Positions 1 to 5,507 of a stretch of DNA of 8,294 nt are shown here, one piece after another. Each line of letters starts with the position of its first letter. Positions within the stretch are counted from its first letter, which is position 1. The notes beneath the pieces are model-generated. The model saw nothing but the letters and a program-made list of their open reading frames with translations, had not been told where the DNA came from and did no database searches. The stretch covers positions 1 to 8,294 of the forward strand of contig JAIFNM010000093.1 in the NCBI GenBank assembly GCA_020047725.1, in the 5' to 3' direction. Source of the stretch: Betaproteobacteria bacterium (GTDB lineage: Bacteria > Pseudomonadota > Gammaproteobacteria > Burkholderiales > Rhodocyclaceae). The position numbers were made by a program, and so were the translations under genes.

Positions 1-681
1 TTCAGTATGCTCAAGCAGAAGATCGTCGATGGAATACTGGCCATTGATCCGGCTGTAAGTGCGGACAACCTGCTTGAATATGGGGTGAGATACCCGATCA
101 TTCAGTGTTGCGAATACAAGAAGACGCCCGATCTCCCCTATGTTGTTATCGATGACGAGGAGGGTGCCTTTGCCGCAGTATCTCACCTGATTGCGACTGG
201 TTGCCGCCGAATCGCCATGGTCAATGCCTCGGGCTCGTTCGGGTTTGCCCGACTGCGCCGGGAAGGCTACCTTCGTGCATTGCAGTCGCATGGCTTGACG
301 TCTGACCCCGGCCTGGTGATCGAATACGATATTGGCGGAGATAGCGGGGAAATGGTCGCAAGGCGCTTGATGGGCCTTTCCGAGCGGGCAGACGGGGTCT
401 TTTTCGACTATGACGTCATTGCCGTTGGTGCTCAGCGCGCGCTGATTGAGGCAGGAATTCGAGTGCCGGAGGATATCTCTATTGTCGGTTTCGACGGCAG
501 TGACATGACCTTGATCTGTACGCCAACGCTTACGACGATTGCCCAGCCGGCCTATCAAATCGGGCTCAAGTCGGCGGAAATGCTGTTCATGTTGCTGGAT
601 GGCAAACCGCTCGAACAGCGGAAGGTTATTCTGGATTTTGAACTGAAGATCCGACAGTCGACCCGCCCCGTGCTTTGCTAA
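1..681 (+). CDS. LacI/CytR-family transcriptional repressor, 5'-truncated
   Basis: About 226 C-terminal residues are present and the reading frame is open to the window edge. The helix-turn-helix and the first part of the ligand-binding domain therefore lie upstream, and the ATG at base 7 is an internal methionine. The visible part is the periplasmic-binding-protein-like effector domain. Family landmarks are LPYVVIDDEEGAF (start of the second lobe), HLIATGCRRIAMV, RREGYLRAL, RVPEDISIVGFDGSD and the hinge-side TLTTIAQPAYQIG. It ends with an IRQSTRP tail typical of LacI/CytR proteins. The gene lies 219 bp upstream of a sugar transporter operon on the same strand, and LacI-type palindromes lie in that gap. 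It is therefore the likely local regulator, binding the transported compound or its phosphate. The effector cannot be read from the sequence. The family assignment is firm; the role as repressor of this operon is inference. Confidence 0.92.
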   Translation, partial: FSMLKQKIVDGILAIDPAVSADNLLEYGVRYPIIQCCEYKKTPDLPYVVIDDEEGAFAAVSHLIATGCRRIAMVNASGSFGFARLRREGYLRALQSHGLTSDPGLVIEYDIGGDSGEMVARRLMGLSERADGVFFDYDVIAVGAQRALIEAGIRVPEDISIVGFDGSDMTLICTPTLTTIAQPAYQIGLKSAEMLFMLLDGKPLEQRKVILDFELKIRQSTRPVLC

Positions 682-776
682 ATAGCGCAAAGGTTCTCCA
701 ACCGAGTTGAGACATCTGTATGGATGTTGCCGTTCTGGTTAGGGAAAATGCTCGAACAAATTGTGTGATGAAATGC

Positions 777-805
777 TTGACAGAAACCAAAAGACGATAG
801 AAAAT
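777..805 (+). promoter_or_regulatory. Candidate sigma-70-type promoter of the transporter operon
   Basis: TTGACA at 777-782 is a perfect -35 hexamer. A 17-base spacer leads to GAAAAT at 800-805, a 4-of-6 match to TATAAT. The expected start of transcription is near 812, which falls inside the first operator. That is a classical arrangement for repression. The -10 is weak, so the exact start is uncertain. Confidence 0.45.
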
Positions 806-818
806 GAAATCGATTACA
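805..818 (+). promoter_or_regulatory. LacI-type operator O1
   Basis: TGAAATCGATTACA is a 14-bp near-palindrome around a central CG, as in LacI/GalR-family sites. The right half is GATTACA (TGTAATC on the other strand) and the left half differs from it at one base. It abuts or overlaps the -10 of the candidate promoter and would cover the predicted transcription start. Assignment to the adjacent regulator is inferred from location and symmetry. Confidence 0.6.
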
Positions 819-846
819 CGGCGGTGTTGTTTTTTTAGCGCAACAA

Positions 847-860
847 TGTAATCGAATACA
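847..860 (+). promoter_or_regulatory. LacI-type operator O2
   Basis: TGTAATCGAATACA has the same central CG and the same best half-site (TGTAATC) as O1, with one mismatch in the right half. Flanking AA and TT extend the dyad to 845-862. Its centre is 42 bp from that of O1, about four helical turns, so both sites face the same side of the DNA. It lies 40 bp upstream of the binding-protein start codon. Confidence 0.62.
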
Positions 861-900
861 TTTTACGGAACTTAACGCGAAAGCATAACGGAGGTTCGAC

Positions 901-1845
901 ATGAAGAAGTTGCATAAAGGTGTAGTAATCGGGGTTTCGCTCGTTATTGCAGGTCTATTGGGGGCGAATGCACAAGCTGCGCAGGAGAAAATTGCGTTTA
1001 TCTGCTCGAACATGGCCAACGAGTCGCAGGCCTTCTCCTCGAAGCAGTTCCAGAAGTTTGCCAAAGACTACAATTTCGAGGTCACCATTCTCGACGCCAA
1101 GGGTGACACCCAGACCGAATCGCAATTAGTCACCAACAGCATCGCCCAGAAATTCAAGGCTATCTTCCTGAATCCGAATGACATCAACGCCATCGTCCCG
1201 AGTGTGATGAAGGCCAAGCAGGCTGGTTTGACGGTCGGCATGTACTCGTCGGACTTGGCTCCGGCGAACCAGAAGTTCCGCGACTTCTTTGTGGGCGTAA
1301 ACGACACCATGGCCGGCGAAGCTGCAGGCGATGCATTCCTCAAGAAGTTCCCGAACGGTGCCACAATTGTTGAGGTTGGTGGGCAAGCCGGTCATGATGC
1401 CCAGATCAAGCGTCACGATGGTTTTAACAAGAAGATCAAGGGCTCCAAGATCACTGTTATCGACTACAAGACTCCGAGCCAGTGGTCTACCGCTGAAGCC
1501 ATGGCCATCACGGAAGATCTGATTGTAAAACACGGCAAGAAGATCCAGGGGGTTTTTACCCATTGGGATAATGGTGCTACAGGGGTATCTCAGGCACTGA
1601 AGGCCGCTAATATGATGGACGGCATGTTCATCGTCGGCGTTGACGGTAACCGTGCCGGGTTTGATCAGGTTCGCAAGGGGATTCAATCCGTCACCATCAT
1701 GCAAAACTTCGAAGTCATGACCAAAAAGTCATTGGGGTTGGCCCGAGATGTTATCGACGGCAAAAAGGTTGAGCCAGTTAACTTCATCGCCCTGGACATC
1801 GTCGATCAGAAGAACATCGACCAGTTTACGGCACCGGAATGGTGA
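901..1845 (+). CDS. Periplasmic sugar-binding protein of a CUT2-type ABC transporter
   Basis: A 314-residue protein of the RbsB/Peripla_BP_4 family. It captures a sugar-like solute in the periplasm and delivers it to the permease pair encoded downstream. The N-terminus is a Sec signal peptide: basic MKKLHK, a hydrophobic stretch at about 7-21, then an AxA-type site with cleavage near residues 26-27. There is no lipobox cysteine, so the protein should be soluble. The mature part starts with the typical first strand EKIAFICSNMANE. It carries the NPNDINAIVP segment (91-100) that ends the first-lobe core, and the VGVDGN strand-turn (245-250) seen across ribose and galactose binders. Candidate ligand-contact aromatics are Trp195 and Trp222. 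The start is fixed by GGAGGT at 890-895, five bases before the ATG. It is the first operon gene, directly behind the promoter and operators. The ligand is not identifiable from sequence; the neighbouring PflD-type enzyme suggests an anhydrohexitol or related polyol. Confidence 0.93.
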   Translation: MKKLHKGVVIGVSLVIAGLLGANAQAAQEKIAFICSNMANESQAFSSKQFQKFAKDYNFEVTILDAKGDTQTESQLVTNSIAQKFKAIFLNPNDINAIVPSVMKAKQAGLTVGMYSSDLAPANQKFRDFFVGVNDTMAGEAAGDAFLKKFPNGATIVEVGGQAGHDAQIKRHDGFNKKIKGSKITVIDYKTPSQWSTAEAMAITEDLIVKHGKKIQGVFTHWDNGATGVSQALKAANMMDGMFIVGVDGNRAGFDQVRKGIQSVTIMQNFEVMTKKSLGLARDVIDGKKVEPVNFIALDIVDQKNIDQFTAPEW

Positions 1846-1862
1846 TAGAGGCATAGAGGGGC

Positions 1863-1893
1863 GGCCCATTTCGATGCTCTACTGGAATGGGCC
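1863..1893 (+). other. Intercistronic hairpin after the binding-protein gene
   Basis: GGCCCATT (1863-1870) and AATGGGCC (1886-1893) form a perfect 8-bp stem, extended inward by a G-U pair, a C-G pair and a second wobble. It starts 17 bases after the binding-protein stop codon and lies upstream of the ATPase ribosome-binding site. No real T-run follows (only ATCTTGT), so full termination is unlikely. Such a structure more likely protects the upstream mRNA from 3' exonucleases or causes partial termination, giving more binding protein than membrane components. Confidence 0.6.
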
Positions 1894-1921
1894 ATCTTGT
1901 CCGGTGGGAGGGGGAAGTTAA

Positions 1922-3433
1922 GTGAAAATACAAACATCCGAGTGCATTTTGTCCATCAAGGACGTAAGCAAGACGTTCCCGGGCGTCAAAGCACTGCAAA
2001 AAGTTTCCTTCGACGTCCGGCGCGGCAGCGTCCACGGTCTGGTTGGGGAAAATGGCGCGGGCAAATCAACCCTGATGAAAATTCTATCCGGGGTGTACCA
2101 GAAAGATGCTGGCGCTGGAACGGTGATATTTGACGGCGAAACGATTGAAAATACGACGCCGCACGAGTCGATGCACCGTGGTTTGGCGATCATTTACCAG
2201 GAACTGAACCTGGTCAACACCATGAGTGTGGGCGAGAACATTTTCCTTGGCCGTTTCAAGGAAATGAAAGGTATGCGGGGCACTCACACCAGCGCGCGCG
2301 AACTGCTTGACCGAATTGATTGCAAGATTGATACGCACAAACTGGTTTCCGAACTCAGTGTGTCCGAAAAGCAGATGGTGGAAATCGCCAAGGCGCTGTC
2401 GTTCAAGTCCAAGCTCATCATCATGGACGAACCGAGCAGCAGCCTGACGGCCGAAGAACTGGTCGAGCTGGTCAAGATCATCCACCAGTTGAAGGAACAG
2501 GGCATTTCGATCATCTATATCAGCCACAAGCTGGATGAAATCTTTGATTTCTGCGATGTCGTGACCATCATGCGCGATGGCCAGATCATCGACACCAAGG
2601 CCAAGGTCGATCTGACGCGCGATGAAATGATCACCAAGATGGTCGGGCGATCAATCGAAAACGAATACCCGGAACGTCCACAAAATGTCGGCGCAACGCT
2701 GATGGAGGTTCGATCCCTGAATACCCGGAAACTCCATGATGTGTCCTTTACCCTCAAGCAGGGCGAAATCCTTGGACTGGTAGGGCTGGTTGGAGCCGGA
2801 CGTACCGAGATTGTTCGCGCGATCTTCGGTGCCGACAAGACTGATGGTCATCAGATCCTGATCAACGGTTCGGCCGTTCGCATCAAGAACCCGAACGATG
2901 CAAAACTCGCCGGTTTCGGCTTTGTTCCCGAGGACCGGAAGTTGCAAGGACTCGTGCTGCCATTCTCGGTCGAATCCAACATCTCGATGGCCAGTTTCGA
3001 AAAATTCACCAAATTCGGATTTATCAGCAAGTCAAAGGAAAGCGAAATAGGAATCCGGCAGGCCAAGGCTCTCGTGGTGAAGACACCATCGACCAAGACA
3101 CCGGTCAAGAATCTTTCCGGCGGCAACCAGCAGAAATGCATTATTGGTCGCTGGCTGGAAAACGACCCGCGTATCTTCATCATGGATGAACCCACCCGGG
3201 GCATTGATGTCGGCGCGAAGTATGAAATCTATGTCCTGATGAAGGCGATCGCCGAAAAAGGTGGCGCGGTCATTCTCATCTCTTCCGAACTGCCTGAGGT
3301 GTTGAACATGAGCAACCGTGTGTTGACTCTCTTCGAAGGCAGGATAACCGGTGAATTCAATCCCCAGACGGCTTCGGCAGACGAGATCATGCGCGCAGCA
3401 CTGGGAATGACGGAAGGAAGCGCAAACCCATGA
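1922..3433 (+). CDS. CUT2-type sugar ABC transporter ATP-binding protein (RbsA/MglA-like)
   Basis: A 503-residue protein with two fused ABC ATPase domains that powers uptake from the cytoplasmic face. The N-terminal domain has Walker A GENGAGKST (42-50), a Q-loop at YQE (Gln93), an LSVSEKQ signature (145-151), Walker B LIIMDEPS (165-172, Glu170) and the H-loop His202. The C-terminal domain has the degenerate Walker A GLVGAGRTE (288-296, Arg in place of Lys), signature LSGGNQQK (398-405) and Walker B IFIMDEPTRGIDVG (418-431). This asymmetry is normal for RbsA, MglA and XylG proteins, and the length fits the family. Translation starts at GTG 1922, supported by a purine-rich GGGAGGGGG at 1906-1914; no nearby in-frame ATG fits the family N-terminus better. 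Its stop overlaps the next start (ATGA at 3430-3433), indicating translational coupling to the first permease. Confidence 0.96.
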   Translation: MKIQTSECILSIKDVSKTFPGVKALQKVSFDVRRGSVHGLVGENGAGKSTLMKILSGVYQKDAGAGTVIFDGETIENTTPHESMHRGLAIIYQELNLVNTMSVGENIFLGRFKEMKGMRGTHTSARELLDRIDCKIDTHKLVSELSVSEKQMVEIAKALSFKSKLIIMDEPSSSLTAEELVELVKIIHQLKEQGISIIYISHKLDEIFDFCDVVTIMRDGQIIDTKAKVDLTRDEMITKMVGRSIENEYPERPQNVGATLMEVRSLNTRKLHDVSFTLKQGEILGLVGLVGAGRTEIVRAIFGADKTDGHQILINGSAVRIKNPNDAKLAGFGFVPEDRKLQGLVLPFSVESNISMASFEKFTKFGFISKSKESEIGIRQAKALVVKTPSTKTPVKNLSGGNQQKCIIGRWLENDPRIFIMDEPTRGIDVGAKYEIYVLMKAIAEKGGAVILISSELPEVLNMSNRVLTLFEGRITGEFNPQTASADEIMRAALGMTEGSANP

Positions 3434-4395
3434 AGAAGAATATTGCGTTACTCGGCCAATCGTTTCTCAGGAACTACGTCCTGATCGCCATCCTGGCGCT
3501 GATCGTAGTCACGATGCTGGTCGAACCCAATTTCATGACCTTCGCCAACCTGATCAACATCATGCGACAGTTTGGTCCCTTGGTCATGGTTTCGCTCGGA
3601 ATGACCTTCGTGATCATTGGTGGCTTCATCGACTTGTCGGTGGCAGGGACAATTTCGCTCGTGGCCGTCGTTACGGTCACTCTGATTGATCCCATCGGAC
3701 AGGTTCCGGCGATCCTTGTCGGACTGGGCGTCGGTGCCCTCTGTGGATATGTCAACAGCCTACTGGTATTGAGTTCCGGCGCATTGACCCAGGCAGAAGC
3801 CTTGTTCATCACCTTTGGCATGAGCACTGTCTATTCCGCCATCGCACTGATGTACAGCGGTGGCTCGACAAAGCATATGCGTTTCCTGAAAGGCGATACA
3901 TCTGTCATTGAGGCATTGGGCCAAGGAAGTGTCGGCATCTTCTCCGTCTCTTTCCTCGTTTTCCTGGTGTGCCTCGCTGTCCTGTGGGTATTCCAGACAC
4001 AAACGCGCATGGGTCGCGCCATCTGCCTGACGGGTGGCAACAAGACCGCCGCGCACTTGTGCGGGGTTCCGGTCAGTCGCTCCATTATTGCCATCTACAC
4101 GATTTCCGGGTTCATGGCTGCTATCGGCGCAATCATTCTCTTCTCCCGTATTACCACCGCTTCGCCGGTAATCGGCGCGGGTTATGAGACCAACGCCATC
4201 CTGGCGGTTGTTGTTGGCGGAACGACGCTAAAAGGCGGCAAGGGCAGTGTTCTGCGTACCGTGATGGGTGTGCTACTTGTCATCCTTATGTCCAATTGTC
4301 TGAACCTGCTGGGGGTCACCCCATATATGCAAGTTGTGACGAAGGGTGCCATTCTGGTTCTCGCCATCTGGCTCGACAACCGCACGCAGATTTAG
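3430..4395 (+). CDS. CUT2-type sugar ABC transporter permease (RbsC-like), first of two
   Basis: A 321-residue inner-membrane protein of the BPD_transp_2 family. Hydrophobic segments occur at about 15-32, 48-66, 70-87, 92-115, 122-143, 168-189, 217-238, 255-266, 278-295 and 303-315. Family motifs are FIDLSVAG (66-73) after the third segment, a cytoplasmic loop with GRAICLTGGNKTAAHLCGV (195-213) that should contact the ATPase, and YETNAILAVVVGGTTLKGG (252-270). The ATG overlaps the ATPase stop by four bases. Its own stop codon TAG (4393-4395) is embedded in the ribosome-binding site of the second permease, so the two are tightly coupled. With the next gene product it probably forms a heterodimeric channel. 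The substrate is not deducible from the sequence. Confidence 0.95.
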   Translation: MKKNIALLGQSFLRNYVLIAILALIVVTMLVEPNFMTFANLINIMRQFGPLVMVSLGMTFVIIGGFIDLSVAGTISLVAVVTVTLIDPIGQVPAILVGLGVGALCGYVNSLLVLSSGALTQAEALFITFGMSTVYSAIALMYSGGSTKHMRFLKGDTSVIEALGQGSVGIFSVSFLVFLVCLAVLWVFQTQTRMGRAICLTGGNKTAAHLCGVPVSRSIIAIYTISGFMAAIGAIILFSRITTASPVIGAGYETNAILAVVVGGTTLKGGKGSVLRTVMGVLLVILMSNCLNLLGVTPYMQVVTKGAILVLAIWLDNRTQI

Positions 4396-4403
4396 GAGCG
4401 ATT

Positions 4404-5369
4404 ATGATGACTATTATGGAAAGTAGCGCGCCGCTCTTGAAGCTGGCTACCAAGCAGAAAGCCTTCGTGGCCATTGTGGGCATGCTGGTACTCATGCTGT
4501 TCTTCGATACGAATTTCTACACGACGTACAACCTGCTGGATATGTTGAATTCGACATCAATCCTGCTGATCCTGGCCTTTGGTGTCTCCCTGACAGTGAT
4601 CAGCGCGGGTTGTGATCTGTCCATCGGCGGCATCATGGTGGTCGCTGGCATCATTGCGATCAAGCTGATGGATGTGATGCCCATGTGGGGAGCCATTCTT
4701 TGTGCACTGGTATTCGGAGCGTTTGTTGGCTTCGTCAACGGTTTCCTGGTAGTTCAGCAGAAGACAGAACCCTTCATCATCACCCTGGGCATGGGCATGC
4801 TGCTGACCGGTGTCGCGCAGCAGCTCACGGATGCCCGGCCGGTTCCCGCCAGCAATCCTGATTTCATGATAATCGGCAACGGTGATTTTTTTGGGATGCC
4901 CTATCTGGTCATCATCATGCTGGTCTGCTTCGCTCTTGCCCATTGGCTCATGCGCTACACGCAATATGGACGCAACCTGTACGCCATCGGCGGCGACTAT
5001 GAAGTGGCCTTGTATTCAGGCATCGACGTGGTGCGGACAAAATGGATAGCGTTCGTGATCAGTGGCGCCGGGGCGGCCTTGGCCGGGGTGCTGCTGTCAT
5101 CCAAGCTCAACACCGGTTCGTCGATTTATGGCGAGACCGCCGCGCTGATCGTCAACTGCGGTGTTGTTGTGGGCGGCACCTCTTTCGCAGGCGGGATCGG
5201 GGGCATCCCGCAATCGGCTCTTGGCCTGCTGGTATTCGGCATTCTGGACAATGCCATGAATATGCTCGGTATCACGTCCTACATCCAGATCCTGCTCAAA
5301 GGCGCAATCATCGTGGGCATCATCTGGATGGATTGTTTCTACCAGAAGCGCAAGCGCGAATTGGTCTGA
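4404..5369 (+). CDS. CUT2-type sugar ABC transporter permease (RbsC-like), second of two
   Basis: A second BPD_transp_2 permease, also 321 residues, clearly homologous to its upstream neighbour but diverged. It has about eight to ten hydrophobic segments, the first at about 19-34. Family motifs are AGCDLSIGG (68-76), the coupling loop GRNLYAIGGDYEVALYSGI (189-207), and VVVGGTSFAGGIGG (254-267). The start at 4404 was chosen because GGAG lies at 4395-4398. The ATG codon at 4407 is equally possible and would remove one residue. The frame is open further upstream inside the previous gene, but those starts lack the spacing and add non-family sequence. The basic tail (KRKREL) fits a cytoplasmic C-terminus. 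After the stop, 138 bp separate it from the glycyl radical enzyme gene. Confidence 0.94.
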   Translation: MMTIMESSAPLLKLATKQKAFVAIVGMLVLMLFFDTNFYTTYNLLDMLNSTSILLILAFGVSLTVISAGCDLSIGGIMVVAGIIAIKLMDVMPMWGAILCALVFGAFVGFVNGFLVVQQKTEPFIITLGMGMLLTGVAQQLTDARPVPASNPDFMIIGNGDFFGMPYLVIIMLVCFALAHWLMRYTQYGRNLYAIGGDYEVALYSGIDVVRTKWIAFVISGAGAALAGVLLSSKLNTGSSIYGETAALIVNCGVVVGGTSFAGGIGGIPQSALGLLVFGILDNAMNMLGITSYIQILLKGAIIVGIIWMDCFYQKRKRELV

Positions 5370-5389
5370 CCCAAAGCGATATCTCTTGG

Positions 5390-5431
5390 GGGGCGAAGGA
5401 GTCCTCAGGTGAGAACTTGCGCCTTCGTTTT
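5390..5431 (+). terminator. Weak terminator-like or attenuator hairpin before the enzyme genes
   Basis: CGAAGG (5394-5399) pairs with CCTTCG (5422-5427), and G-U pairs between the preceding G-run and the following TTTT (5428-5431) could extend it. The loop is 22 bases and the T-run only four, so any termination would be partial. Position between transporter and enzyme genes suggests tuning of relative expression. This could also be chance structure. Confidence 0.3.
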
Positions 5432-5507
5432 ATCGATACCGCTCTCTTCGCCGTTCAGTACCGACATGTATCACCTGTTGAAGGACGAATTCTAGAGGAT
5501 AGAAATC

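Noticed and set aside
673..692. A terminator for the repressor gene (CTTTGC/GCAAAG).
   Set aside because: The stem is only six pairs, overlaps the stop codon and has no T-run.
764..779. A CRP-like site beginning TGTGA.
   Set aside because: The second half-site (GCTTG) does not resemble TCACA.
678..1064. A 128-codon reverse-strand open frame across the intergenic region and the start of the binding-protein gene.
   Set aside because: It overlaps a well-supported gene and its control region, and its cysteine- and phenylalanine-rich translation resembles no family I recognise. It is most likely an antisense shadow.
1126..1704. A 192-codon reverse-strand open frame opposite the binding-protein gene.
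   Set aside because: It is fully antisense to a clear Peripla_BP_4 protein and shows no recognisable domain.
4296..4404. An upstream start for the second permease inside the first permease gene.
   Set aside because: The added residues are not family-like, and a good ribosome-binding site lies just before 4404.
5428..5441. A third LacI-type operator around TATCGATA upstream of pflD.
   Set aside because: Only the inner eight bases are symmetric. It matches about 9 of 14 positions of the O1/O2 consensus and lacks the outer TGT/ACA arms.
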